From: Trichoplax sp. H2
Lineage: Eukaryota > Placozoa > Uniplacotomia > Trichoplacea
DNA: 64,000 nucleotides
Assembly (NCBI GenBank): GCA_003344405.1
Contig: NOWV01000090.1
Span: forward strand, 62,001-126,000
Direction of reading: 5' to 3'
The notes beneath the pieces were generated by a model, which was not told the DNA's origin, searched no databases, and saw nothing but the letters and a program-made list of their open reading frames with translations. Position 1 is the first letter of the stretch; every line of letters begins with the position of its first letter. Below, one piece after another: positions 11,601-23,650 of this stretch. The translations under genes were made by a program, and so were the position numbers.

Positions 11601-14600
11601 AATTCATGCACCAATATACAGCATCCTGTAATCGACGCCAATAGTATTGATGCTACTAACATTAGCAACAATAATTTACAGTATTCTTAGGGAATAAGAT
11701 ATATTTGATAAGGGTTATTAGTAAACTCTCAGTGTTATAACGTAAGAAATTCAAATCAGATCATTTGGGTAAGGAAGGAATCTTTCTGCTTTTAAGATTG
11801 ACATTTTGAACCAATTTAGCAACGGGCTTCAATAACTCAGTTGTCTCTTTGCTGTATAGACACAGAGAAGCTTTAAATCCTCTATTATACCGATGAAACA
11901 ATGATATTAAAAGAATTCGTAGCATTAACTGGATGTTATAGAAAAATTATGAAATATCAATATGAATAAACTTCTTTATCTCGAATTGCAATAATTAATA
12001 ATTAAAATTCGATGTCAAAAGTAGCTGCAATAGGCAGTGTTGCCTCAGTCACGACTATTTTAGCAGTCGTATTGTATGACCTATTGGTCTACCTTTGAAG
12101 ATTCAGATTAGAAGTCAATATAATTCACCCTCTTTAAAATAGAGTTTAATTTTTCAAATTTCTACAACTAAGCATAAAATATCATTGATCTTACGTACTT
12201 TACTGACTGATATTAATTATTGATTGCTTATTCATATACAAGGCCTTATGTACGTATACCGTAATTTTTTCTTGCTGTAATGGAAATTTGAACCATAAAG
12301 TAGTTGTGTTTTTGCATTAACTTTTATCAATCTATCTCTTTTCAATGTTATAATAGAAAATTATTGAATATCCCAGGCCTTGATGACGAAGAGAATAAAA
12401 CTTCATCTAGGTAAAAATGTCATATTTTCCGGCATCGATCGTCTTTTATCACTGAATAAATAAATTCTCCTAGTATATTTCTTCTGTCGTTTACATATTG
12501 ACTTGATTATATTTCGTATAGATGACACATCTTCAAATTTTATTTATGCGATTGTACGGCTACTCTACTGCAATTGACTCGTTTTAATTAAAATTGATTC
12601 TATAAATATTTAACGCCGATAAAAGATCTGAAATAATATTTCGTTTCATTATTCTCCTCGCAGTTTCTCATATATCTTAATCTTATGCGTAATGCTTGAG
12701 TAATGTTATGCAGTCTCGTAGCTAGATTCATCTAGTAATCAACAGCTTTACTCAATAGTTAACAACACACATTTTTTAACTGGGTTTTCTTTGTGAATGT
12801 GATCCGATATTGACGGCCAAATCAATGTTTCATAAAACTTTCCGGTGTATTTTCGATATATTAGATACTACACTTTCAGTGCATTGTTTATCACACTTTC
12901 AGCAGCGTATTCATTATAGATTTTTTTTAATGTAGACATTCTTCTCCTATTACCATCTCGTCCAGTAAATCGAATACACCAGAAGGAGCATTGGGGTAAG
13001 AAAGAAGTAGTACTATAATTACTAGTTTACTTAAAGTAGTTCCTAACTGATAGGATATATTTCAGCTGCTCTGTCTACAGTAGATGCTAATAAAAGAAGT
13101 ATTTTATATTGGCTATTGGTAAACAGTTGATATCGAGACAATTGAAACAAGATTTGTTATTTTACCTCATTAACCTAATTGCAATGATTCACAAATAACA
13201 AATAGTATCTTATAATGCTGTTGAGAACCTATTTTTAAAATATTCCATTTTCATCCTTATATGGCAGAAATTCACCAGCTATCCCAAACTCGACTAGATC
13301 TACTATGTCTGATGTCAATGCCAGGTAATAGGAAGTTAGTTGGCTGCAAGATGTTGTTGTAATTTTAATATCGATAAAGCTGAACTGTTTTAGTTCCGAT
13401 GGCAATCTTAAATAATATCAGAAAGTAGTGATACTGACATCAAATAGTAAAAGTGTAGTTAAATGAACTCTATTTGGGTAATTAACTTAATGTTTAGCTC
13501 ATATACGTTACAAATTGGAACACGGATGTGCCAGTTACTTTGTCACAATTATTAAAATTTCATTGCATTTTCACTTCTGCTGTACTGCTTTTTTCCTTTT
13601 ATAGAGCTTCACCAACTCCTTTGACATCCAGCAAATCGAACAATACGGAAATTACGGCTAAGTAATAAAACTAAGGATTAGTTATACAATGATTTAGCCG
13701 CCCACTATTTATGATCCTATATATCGTATTGCGTTGTCAGTTCGACCGTCATTATCAGTTTAGCAAGCCTCACGACAGCGAGGAAGCAAACGGAATTAGT
13801 CTGTGCGCTGTATTTTTTTCAATGGTTGACAGTATGATTAAGGTTTTAAAATAAGGCTGATTTTGATATCGTTGTAGCTTCACAATTGTCGATCGTACAT
13901 AGATAAAACACCTAACTTTTATGAGTACAATAATAGTTTTATTAAATGTATGTTCCTTCGGTTACTATAGTATAACTGCTGCTGGATAACTCTTTACTGT
14001 CATTAGAGTGAAGAGTTATTAGATAAAACAATGTCATTAACGCAGTTAAATTCTTATCGCCACCTCAGAAAAAAGAAAGAGATAAATAAGGAAAAAAAGC
14101 AAGCGCTACAAGATTGGATTCCAGTGGCTTCGCCTTTACATCAGGTATAGCAGGTTGTAAAATGATTATTTGGTGTAGCATTTGTACAATCCAGATTAAT
14201 TAGATTGTAACATTGTAAATGCACACACCAAAATTTGTCTCTTCAGGACCTGCAACTAGGTGGTTTTTAATATTTCTGCATCGCTACTTTTATTACCAAC
14301 TTGTCTTTTTTATATTTGTTGCTACGCACTTATGAAACTAAATGGCTCTTAAAAAGTGTATCGTGTCTGCTGTAAATCTACTGATGTGAATCAGATACTT
14401 TCATATTTTTCTGCCTGTTAAAGTTTATTATCGCTTACACTTAGCAATTATTTAAGATCAAGTTGCAAATAAAAAACATCGAATGAATTTTTTACTTATA
14501 GGCTTTATCATCGAATTATTGGTCACGGTATGAGGAATTCCATAAGTTGTTTAGTGATCTTCCAGATACTGAGAAGTTACTAACAGGTAAACTTACAGTA

Positions 14601-17600
14601 TGGTATGTTAAGTACATTAATTTGACGTTATTATTGATATTTGTAATAGTGTATAATTAGATTTATAATGCAGGTTGTGCTAATTTTAGTGAAGCAAAAG
14701 TGACAAATACAATCTCTGATAACTATTATGACAAGTATGATAAGAGTAGCGTAGTTATGTAAGATTTCAATAAATCATGTTTATAATGAATTAATTACGT
14801 AGAGTTTACAGTGGCAAGATTTATCGGCTATTAATTATGGTACTATTTTCTTTCAATAATCTATTTGTGGTACTATCCAAAGTACTCCTAGAATTATTTG
14901 AGTTATAATAGTGACGTGGCTTTTAAGCAATCTTTACCATTTTAAAGTGATACGCTTAGGTAGACTCACATTAGTGAATCTATTTGTTTATTTGCTTTAA
15001 AATGTAACATATCATTGATCAGCCGCCCGGCGTAGGAGAAATATATAAGTATTTCTTGACTCCGGTTTGAAGTAAAATACAGTGAATACAAATAGCATTA
15101 GCTGTATTTTATGATATCTGTCAATTGACATTATCAGCTTTCGATTCGTGATGATTACATATCGTGCTCTTATCATAGTGTAAATACTTTGGAAGTGCAA
15201 ATTAAGCATAGCAGTTTGGACTATCTATTACTAGAATTAAACTTAATTGACATAACGACATGTGGCTGAATTGTATATTTTTTTGTTTATAAACTTTTGA
15301 TAGATCACTCTTGTGCCGTTCAGAGAGATATTTTACTTCATGGACGCCTTTATGCGTCACAGAATTGGTTTTGCTTTTATGCTAACATTTTCGGCTGGGA
15401 GACTTGTGTAAGTGTTTGCTTATGCCTTCATTTAGATTCATAACATGGTTGCGATCTTCTGGGATTGCCTAAAAAATTTACTGTATGTGATTAATAGAGC
15501 TTTCATTAGCAATGACTTGTGCTTTCTTTTCATATGCGTTTTCTACTCTTGAACAAATCTAGTTTACTATACGTTTAACGGATATCAAATCTATACTGCG
15601 AGAGAAAACGGCTAAAGTGATTCCTAATGCAATTCTTATAGCAACTGAACAAGATAAAGTATTAGATATAGTTCAATTTCCTAATAACATAAATAGGTCT
15701 TACAATTTGTGCGTTATTTAGAGCAATTTTTCGATGTGCATTTATTTTCTATTTTGTATTAGTATTTTTTTACGTCGTTTTCATCACGTGAAACCGCCTA
15801 TATGAAAATTTTTCGTATCTGGCAAAATGCACTTATGCAAGAAGATGGGTTGAATGCGGTTGATTTATTGTGTCAGTTAAGAAGTCTAGATAAAACAGTG
15901 GATGTTGACAAAGATCAAGACAATAAACACATGACTAAATCGAGGTCTGCTGAGACGTTATCTGTTGATAAAGGTAACGTAGCATCGCTTTATTATTCAT
16001 TCTCGCTAATTGTAGCTCTTTATGTTGTACTGTACTTGGGAATATGGCTAAAATAAATATCTTTATCATATTCTTTAATAGACGATACTCCTGATGCGAA
16101 CGAAAATGCCTACCTATCAGCTACCGTAAGAAGTTTTCAGATTTATTGTGCTTTGTGAACTATGCTCAGAAGTTGAAAGTTCTGTTCTACTTACGCAACG
16201 AAATCACAGAATAAAGAGCAAGAAGAGCAATCATTGTATTCTGCGGGTCAAACGGATGCAAGCAGTGACTATTCTGAAGCTGAATCTACGGATCAAATTG
16301 ATGTTGATATGTGCGATCCCGGTGAAGGTAATATTGTACTACAGTACTGAATTATGTTGCATAGAAATACAAATTGATTACAGCTGTTCGTAAATATAAC
16401 GATATGAAATAACAGAGAAATATTTATCTCTACTTGTATCAGTTATATATGAAGATCCCGATACATTACCCAAAACATTTATCGATGAGGTAAATTTTAA
16501 TTTTATTTTGTAATTCTGATTTCGGAACTTTAGTAATAAGTTGTTTCTTATTTTGAATAGGTTTATCCAGTCAATGTGGATACTTTATTTAAAACAATCT
16601 TTACCGGATCTGAAACATATTATAAATTTATAAATGAAAGAAAGACTTTCGGTTAGCTGTATAACTACAGAGGGAACAATTAAAAAGACTGTTGTTTATT
16701 GATTTAATTAATTTTGGGACTTAATTTGTTCAGATTTTGTCGATGATGTATGGCATGAGCAAGATGATGGTACAAAAGTTAGGAGTGTAAAGTACACGAT
16801 AACTTTAAATCATTCAATAGGCCCGAAAACGTCCGTAACAAATGAATTACAGGTTAATTATGTAAAATATCGCTGTAATTTTGAGATATTGAGAAAGTTT
16901 GGCAGCTTTTATTGCTGTTTAAGCCACACCAATCACGGTATGTATAGAATTAAAATTGCAGTGGAAATTAATTGTCATCATTGCTTTATGCAGAAATTGT
17001 CGGAGCTTAGCAGAAAGGGACATATTTATATCGTAGATTGTGAAGTAAGCGATAAAAGTACCAGATAAATGTTACTTTCAATATCTAAAACGAATTAGCA
17101 CTTCCACACCGATTATACGAGTATTGCTACAATCGTGTACTTATATGCTATATTTCCGGCTTCAATTAGGTCTATAATTCGCCCTCAATACCTTATGGTG
17201 AAAGCTTTTACACGCAAGAACGTTTCATAGTCACACGTATATCTCACAACAAATGTCGTCTAAGGTTGTTGCGATGTTCTTTTTGACTGGTAGCATTTTT
17301 ATCTGCTTGTGGAAATCTTAATGTTCATTATTGAATGACTTATTCCTTACAGGGTGTCTGGCGGTATAAAGTACAAGAAATCAGTGTGGACGATTGTCAA
17401 ATGTAAGCTAATATTTCTCTAGACTGAACTATCGATAAAATACGTGAAATTTACAGCTGATTATCGTCTATGTTAAGAAAATTAACCGTTATTATTTATT
17501 GTACTCCTTAGCTTTAATTGACAAGAACGTTTATGAAGGATTAGATGCTACACTGAAGGTTCTCCGTAAGTTTATAATAAATAAAATTCGTAGAAATTTT

Positions 17601-18721
17601 CTGTGCAATATCTACAAAGGTAGTAATATAAATTATAATTCGATTGTAGATAAACATGTTGAAAACGACATAGATAATGGCTCTGTTGTTACACGAAATA
17701 GAAGAAAGTTAAAAAACAACATCAAGCATTTAGCCAAAGAAGTTCCTGAAATTTGCGATAATAAAACCTCGAACGACAGTGACACTACAGCACCAACTAC
17801 GGATTCTTTTACAGGCATGGTAGCAATACCTATTTCATATAAAGTAATGACCATTGTGATAAAATTGCAATATTTAATTGATTTCATCATAGAAGCTTCG
17901 CCAGATAGGGGGAAAAGTTGGATGATATCTTATTTACCAAATAAGTACGTTCTTATATCTGTGTATGCTTTAATTAGTTAATATCTGCTAATTAATGGCT
18001 ACGTTCTGACTCTACAGGCTTTATTACGAAAGATCTGAATATGAAATTAAGGCTATAGTAACTACATTGTAAGAAATTTCACTAGAATTCGGCCCAAAGT
18101 GATTTTAACTAATAAATAACTCCATATAGGATTGGAATTTTCTTATTACTCCAAGTATTTCTATTTTATCGCGTTTACCTGGTCGAACAACAAACGAACA
18201 CTTTTACATCTATGTCATCGGTAGTAAATTGGTGAGTATAGTTATCATATTTAGAAACATTTATGTAGTATCTTATTTGGTGTTATGACGAATCAACTAT
18301 TATTAAATATCAGCTTGCATAATGACGACGGAAAATGTCAAGTTCCTACAACTCAAGAAGAATGGATGAACCTACTAAATCAACAAAAAATCATAAGAAA
18401 TAAGGAAAAAGCAGAGTATGTCGATAAGATATTTTTCTTCTTATAACTTACAACATGAATACCAGTGTTATGAATGATAATAATAGTAGTTTTTTACTGT
18501 CCAAATATATAACCTTATTAAACTATCTAAAATGTAGATTTCTAAAACGAATACAGCATATGGAAGAGTCTATAGAAAAGGTATATATACAGGATATAAC
18601 CATCTATTTATTTGATGCTAATTTTGCTAGAAGCTCATTTTATTTCTGATGGATTTAGACGGTGGAATATCTTAAGCAGCTAAAAGATGATATGTATGGC
18701 CCTCAAAAAACCGATTCTTAA
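5619..18721 (+). CDS. GRAMD1/Aster-like sterol transfer protein (GRAM + VASt), 23 exons
   Basis: Homologue of GRAMD1 (Aster) proteins, which sit in the ER membrane and carry cholesterol from the plasma membrane at contact sites. The proposed exons are 5619-5704, 12936-12995, 13268-13324, 13605-13661, 14069-14144, 14502-14586, 15304-15407, 15563-15658, 15763-15973, 16082-16125, 16210-16327, 16443-16489, 16561-16651, 16734-16852, 16994-17044, 17170-17264, 17353-17402, 17512-17944, 18018-18068, 18130-18231, 18314-18419, 18557-18580 and 18659-18721. Phases close and give 741 aa, close to vertebrate GRAMD1B. The GRAM domain (about aa 130-230) shows HSCAVQRDILLHGRLY, NWFCFYANIFGWET and FRIWQNAL. 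The VASt domain (about 335-505) shows VYPVNVDTLFKTIFTG, YTITLNHSIGPKTS and LIDKNVYEGLDATL. A single membrane helix (about 639-661, LIGIFLLLQVFLFYRVYL) and a short coiled tail follow. The N-terminal linker is Ser/Thr/Pro-rich. The exon at 5619 (ATG, strong gtaagt donor) is phase-compatible, but assigning it across a 7.2-kb intron is an inference; translation might begin elsewhere. Exons from 14502 on are solid. Confidence 0.85.
6882..6892 (+). repeat. Poly-C run (11 bases)
   Basis: A homopolymer of eleven C, unusual in this AT-rich window and a likely site of length error. Confidence 0.9.
7209..7238. repeat. Perfect 12-bp hairpin
   Basis: The word ggatcaagtcaa, a six-base spacer (gtgaaa) and the exact complement ttgacttgatcc form a perfect stem-loop. 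Function unknown. Confidence 0.8.
7341..8823. repeat. Direct duplication flanking an assembly gap
   Basis: Copy A is 7341-8209 and copy B is 8230-8823. Both begin atgatcctcttccgatcgtc and both end at cagagtcttttt. They differ by scattered single bases and by a block of about 275 bp (7634-7908) present only in A. A ends exactly at the left edge of the N run and B begins exactly at its right edge. Confidence 0.9.
8210..8229. other. Assembly gap (20 N)
   Basis: Twenty N bases. The sequences on either side are copies of one another, so the true gap size may be zero or negative. Confidence 0.98.
9323..9703. repeat. Two-copy tandem repeat, 200-bp period
   Basis: Copies begin aagctgattcat at 9323 and again at 9523. 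Both contain aacccctaatacggctgtag and end with acgcgttgttgtatcgatct. The second copy lacks a short duplicated acatttaa word. No coding content. Confidence 0.85.
10460..11700. repeat. Degenerate tandem repeat array, unit about 180-240 bp
   Basis: A motif like ttaattcttgcaccaatatacagcatgctgcaacagcattgatgctac recurs near 10460, 10797, 10990, 11184, 11363 and 11599. Each is followed by caacattagtaatagtaacttattctt and by a gatgagggttatta block. Copies have diverged well beyond those of the fold-back element, so the array is older. Frames open in it are not gene-like. Confidence 0.8.
12936..13661 (+). other. Three symmetric phase-2 exons encoding the Ser/Thr-rich linker of the GRAMD1-like gene
   Basis: Exons 12936-12995, 13268-13324 and 13605-13661 all start and end in phase 2, so any can be skipped without a frameshift. 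The second and third are both 57 bases. The first and third both encode an SSKSN core (SSSKSNTPEG and TSSKSNNTEI), which suggests exon duplication. This region corresponds to the disordered part before the GRAM domain. Confidence 0.6.
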
Positions 18722-20357
18722 CTAATCAACCAGACAATAAGATGATGAAAAGTCCTAGCTGAAGCATACAATATTATCATTGTAATTAATTGTCCTTAAT
18801 TCTGCTAGCCCAAGCTGGGTAACATTTCTTTTACTTTATTAGCCTTTGTGACTATGCGGAAACTGTCGAAGCTTTCCGTGTAGTTAATAACGAGATAAAA
18901 ATTGTCTTTCGGGTATATTTTAAATATATTTATAGTAGTTTTATAAGATAAATTATACAGTATATTATTAGTTTATTACTGTACGAATTAGGCCTAAAAA
19001 TTTCATATAAATTACGAATTCCCAATTCCCAATTGAAAATAAGTACTAGAGTTGGTGTATTTTAAATTGTAAAATCTAGATTCTATGAAGTAATTAATAG
19101 TCATTTATAAGAAACCAACAATTTAATTTTATTGTCGAGGTGTCAATGAAGTAGCTGCATGATAATATGGATTTATCAAAGCGATGTCTTGGCTGCCTCG
19201 TTACAGAATATAGATACATGTTGTGTTATAAGTTCATCCTATACAAATTAGAGATATTATGTAATTATCTGTATCGGAATCGGAATTCTCTATATGAATT
19301 TGCAGAATATAGAATGTCTCTATGCGGATATCTCACAAATTAAGTTAAAGTATGCTTATGTAATTATATTGGCAGGCATAAATCTATTCGATATATAATT
19401 GTACCAGAATTGCCTAATCTTAAATTATCGTTAACAAAGAAGCTACAAATTATTAGTTCAAATATTTATTATTAATAATCTTGCTAATATTTGCAGGAAA
19501 AATAGTATTCAAAAGTAGGGCTGATTCTATATGATTCTGGTATAAATTGATATGATATTTAAGATGACTATTGAATTGAAATAGCTTCTATATATTGATT
19601 ATGATTTTCGAAATCATAATTTAACGAAATGATAATAAAGTGTAATACTGTTAAGATGCAGATACTGTATTTAATGTTATGTGATATCAGGAACGATTTT
19701 AATCAGTGTAATATGTCGACGATAGACGGAAAGATTAAACTAAACCATTTTTTACTTAATAATCACGTTTTCGAAGCCTACGCTTACTGGAAGTCCACGA
19801 TCACTAGCTAAATTTTAGTGTGAAAAGCTTTATATGATCAAGAAAATCTACAAAATTAGCCATCAGTATAGCTATATCTCAAATGTTTTTGTGCCAAATC
19901 GATTAGAGACACTGACAGTATAATCTTATACGGTAGTGAATCTAATCTCTTAGGAAAACTATCACAAATTTTCACATAAATTTATCGTTAAGTACAAACA
20001 GTCCTCTGGTACTGAATAAATAAATACCGCGAAGTAAATCTACACTGATATTACTTAGCTACAAATACTGCGCTATTGCCATGGGAACTCTTATATTCAT
20101 TAAAATACAAGTGAATTCTAATTCATTAGATGCAGTAACTGGATTTAGAATAGGTTCTAGCCAATCAAAGCAGATAATGAAGGTAAACGAAAATTGAATT
20201 TGAATTTATATTTGACGATAAATATACCATTGATATCATTGATATCTGAATATAATAAACAACACCTAGAACAATTTTGATAGATAGAAAAAAAAGATAC
20301 ACTGAATTTCAATTTCTATTTTAACATAAGGCATGGCTTTTTTATTCTTCCATAAAG
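18722..20357. other. Intergenic, nothing recognised
   Basis: AT-rich DNA downstream of the GRAMD1-like stop codon. I found no exon-like frame bounded by splice sites and no RNA gene. Confidence 0.5.
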
Positions 20358-20602
20358 ATGTCTACTAAAAATGTACCCATATCTGATCTTTACAGAATGC
20401 TGATCACAGCACTAGGAAAGTTATTGTACGAAATCACACCTAAATGGTAACTTATGTCAACACTATTGTGTTTTTCATTTCTCTTTTCTAGCTATATGTA
20501 ATTAAGTGTGGCTTACAGCAGCTTTATTTGTTGTTTTACAGTACGAGTACATTAGATACAGACTTACCGTACTCTCAAAATTGTGTCATTTTGGTCATTT
20601 AG
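20358..20602 (+). CDS. Candidate small two-exon gene (about 49 codons)
   Basis: ATG at 20358 opens MSTKNVPISDLYRMLITALG and runs to a donor (gtaact) after 20446 in phase 2. A strong acceptor (gttgttttacag) ends at 20541, and the next 61 bases continue in phase to TAG at 20600-20602, ending NCVILVI. The join gives 49 aa with a coding-like composition. I do not recognise the product. It could be a real short protein, the end of a longer transcript or coincidence; the only support is splice signals and frame. Confidence 0.3.
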
Positions 20603-23473
20603 TAGCCCATGGTAAGGTATGATTATTGATTTTGAGGCAAGAAACGGATACTAATTGACAATGGATTGAAATTTGCACTTAGAATAGTGATGAAGTGACT
20701 TATATTTGAAAATTAGTAGTTCATCGAGTTATTTACTCATATAATACATATTTTATATCGGGGGCTGCCATCATTTGAGACAAGAAAACGGATAGTATTT
20801 ATTAGCAAGAATAAATAATACGATACATAAATTGCCGCAGCAGTTCATGGCTATTAAAGCAGTTATTGAATCTAATATTTAATATTTATTAGACTTTGGT
20901 TGAGTCGTACAATTTTATAATGGCCTCTAGTCTTTCAAAATTCTAAATTGAAGATAAAAATGCTTTCGAACTATACGTAGGTTATCGTTTACCTTCGTTG
21001 GTACCGTCATCATTATTGGTATTATTAATAAAGTAATCATTATTATTTTATGAGGATAATATTAGTTAATACTATTATTTTTTCTATGCATTTATCTAGG
21101 ACATGAGAACATAAAGTAGTGCAATAGAGCACGATGATATAGACCTAGAACGTGACCAAATCACGGGAACGGCAAGATTGAACAAATTCTGGCAAACTAT
21201 CTTGAATTAAGTTAGCCACACTTAATCTGCCTTTTTCAGCGATTTGTTATGTTACTATTTAATAGGAAATCTCTCCTATACTCATTAATTTGATGAAAAA
21301 GGAAATACAAGCTAAGATTAGCGTCATTATGCAATACATTTTTTGATATCCATTTTTTGACTTCTATTATAATAAGAACACAAGGGTTAGGACATATTGT
21401 TAGGGGCAGTTATTCTAGACTAAAAGTAGTCATCATGATCTAATTCTATTCTCGTTGATTAGCTATAGACTATAGACTATAATGAGAGTGTATAAAAAGA
21501 AAGTCTACTATAACTTCAACTCTAGATATAGAGCATTTTTTTAATGACTATATTGTTCTATTCCAATAAAACCCGTTAATTGGGTAATAATAGCTAGTTA
21601 AAGCTCTTCTTCTAACCACAAAGATGAAGCAATGGTTGACTTCATTTCAGACGTATTATAGCCTCAAGCAATTCTACTCCATACTGTGATTATGAAGTAA
21701 AAGATATGGATTTATAATCAACCTACCTATTCTTATTGACAACTGAGAATAGGTAAAAATATTGTTGCACTATTAGTAAACAAGACAATTAGTATTAGAC
21801 AATAAAATCATCGATGAATAAGAACATTCTTCTTATTGTTACCTTAAAATATGATGACTTATTTTAGATTTATCATTCTTGTCCTGAGAATAATAATAAA
21901 TTAAAATTATTAATCCTTAGTTTGTGGAAGGTTAGGTTAAATTGTAATTGAGTGGTGTGGAAAGCAAACTAATATCACAATCGCCATCAACAACCTGGTG
22001 GATCTGCTGATAGTCAAGGTGAGTTTCATTTTCTTCTCAGCAATTACTAATTCGGTTCCCATCGATAATTATATTAACCTATTACATAATTCGACTTTTG
22101 GGTTTCATATGGATGTTTTAACGTCATGGAATTTTAATTTGATATGAAAATGAAAAATTTTTACCGAATTAGAAATACAAGACGCTAAAGCATTTGGCCA
22201 ACCCTATGACTGTTATTTTAAATTCTTAATTATTGACTCTCTTTTTCGATGAAGTAACTTGTTTTAATATTACTATAAGATGATAGAAAATAATTAATTC
22301 ATGGTTGTAATCAATCTTCATCAAGTAGAGTGGTAAATTTTGTAAATAAGTTTACAAGACAAGGAAGGCTCTAAGTTGATACTGTAGGCATTACCACATG
22401 TGTTAGCACATATCATGACTCATTCTGTTGCCAGGCTTTGTTTTTTAAAGCACTCCCATTGACTTTTAACGTCCAACTATTCTTTCAACTGCTGGCAATA
22501 TTTTAGGGTTTACGAAATATTAAAAAAATTGAAGTATTCTAGATGATATATTTTGGATACCATCTAAAAATAACATAGGAAGTGAATTGTCAATACTGTG
22601 TAAATTTATTATTTTGTAATTAAAGACTTAATTAGGATATTATATTACCTTATAATTGCAAGCCTTTTAGTTAAGGAAGACAGCAATCCAGGTTAGTAGA
22701 CATTATTGCATAGTAACAGACGTCAGCTAGCTGCAATTTTGCTTTCTTGACTTGGTTGGACATTTTACAGTATTCCATAAAACTAAAATACTATTTCGAC
22801 CAGATTTTGTGACATATTTGAAATAGCATTCCCTAGATTTGGGGAAATGATTACTATAATGTGAATAGTCAAAGCAGTTTCATCCTACTATTTAGGGCTT
22901 TATCTGGATATAAATTTAATAGAAACCTTTCCTTATCTTTTAAACGTGTTCACTACTTTAATACATAATTGTATTAAATTTTAAATCGTTCAGGACATTG
23001 AAGGAAGTACTTTACATCAGAATAGCGTTAGAATAAAGTTGATCTTTCAAGCAATGGTGACTTTTAATTAATATACGACACTATTAATAGGCAATCAGCC
23101 AAATAAAATTAGCTAAAAAATATTTAAAATTGATGCTCAGCCGCACAGCACAGTAGCTAACTGCCCATAACTGCCGTAATCAATATCTTGATAAATATTG
23201 TGCACTACTTTAGGACCAATAGATGGTTCAGTTTTCTGATAGAGAATGGCTTATGTGCCTTTTCTTTCTATACTTCCGTTAACCGGAATATATAATTAAA
23301 TAAATCGTGAGTTAGTTAGAATAATTCGATCGATGCTTTGTTAACGAATTGCTGGTGAACACCTTAATGTTACTTGATTTCCGTAGTACCGGCGCTATCG
23401 GCGTCATAAATTCCCACGGATGGATAAATAAATTTTATATTTAATTCTGTTGACCTTTTACATTTTAAATTTC

Positions 23474-23650
23474 AGACTGCTTAAGTCTTTCATAGATCTT
23501 GTGCCTAGACGCAGTTGTCTAAAACTTTCTGCTGTGATGGAATTGATTGGGTGCAGTACTTCACATAAGCTATGTTTCGCTGTCATGAATTTCATTTATT
23601 TTAAGGAGGATGCAACGTTAACCATACTGAAAAAACTTTTCAACCAATAG
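23474..23650 (+). CDS. Candidate 3'-terminal exon, unknown product
   Basis: After a good acceptor (cattttaaatttcag, ending 23473) a frame reads LLKSFIDLVPRRSCLKLSAV and stays open to TAG at 23650. The composition, with four cysteines and several basic residues, is plausible for protein, but no upstream exon was found and I recognise no domain. Confidence 0.2.
   Translation, partial: RLLKSFIDLVPRRSCLKLSAVMELIGCSTSHKLCFAVMNFIYFKEDATLTILKKLFNQ

Larger units (their letters stand above)
5705..12935. other. Repeat-rich stretch, probable first intron of the GRAMD1-like gene
   Basis: Apart from the repeats listed separately, I see no convincing exon. If the exon at 5619-5704 belongs to the GRAMD1-like gene, this 7.2 kb is a single intron, far longer than any other intron in the window. 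A splice-bounded 34-base block at 12377-12410 is open, but the gene model is in frame without it. Confidence 0.45.

Noticed and set aside
12377-12410. Splice-bounded 34-base block upstream of the GRAMD1-like linker exons
   Set aside because: It ends in phase 2 but needs phase 1 input, while direct joining of 5704 to 12936 is in frame without it.
14674-14758. Open block after an acceptor in the GRAMD1-like gene, reading CANFSEAKVTNT
   Set aside because: Joining 14586 directly to 15304 restores the family motif (LLTDHSCAVQRDILL) in phase; inclusion would break it.
16148-16393. 81-codon plus frame
   Set aside because: The supported exon 16210-16327 uses a different frame (NKEQEEQSLYSAG...) that fits its neighbours.
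17633-17890. 85-codon minus frame
   Set aside because: Antisense shadow of the large GRAMD1-like exon 17512-17944.
21902-22021. GC-richer block ending at a perfect gtgagt donor
   Set aside because: Open in more than one frame with no partner acceptor that I could defend; may be an untranslated exon, so not called as coding.
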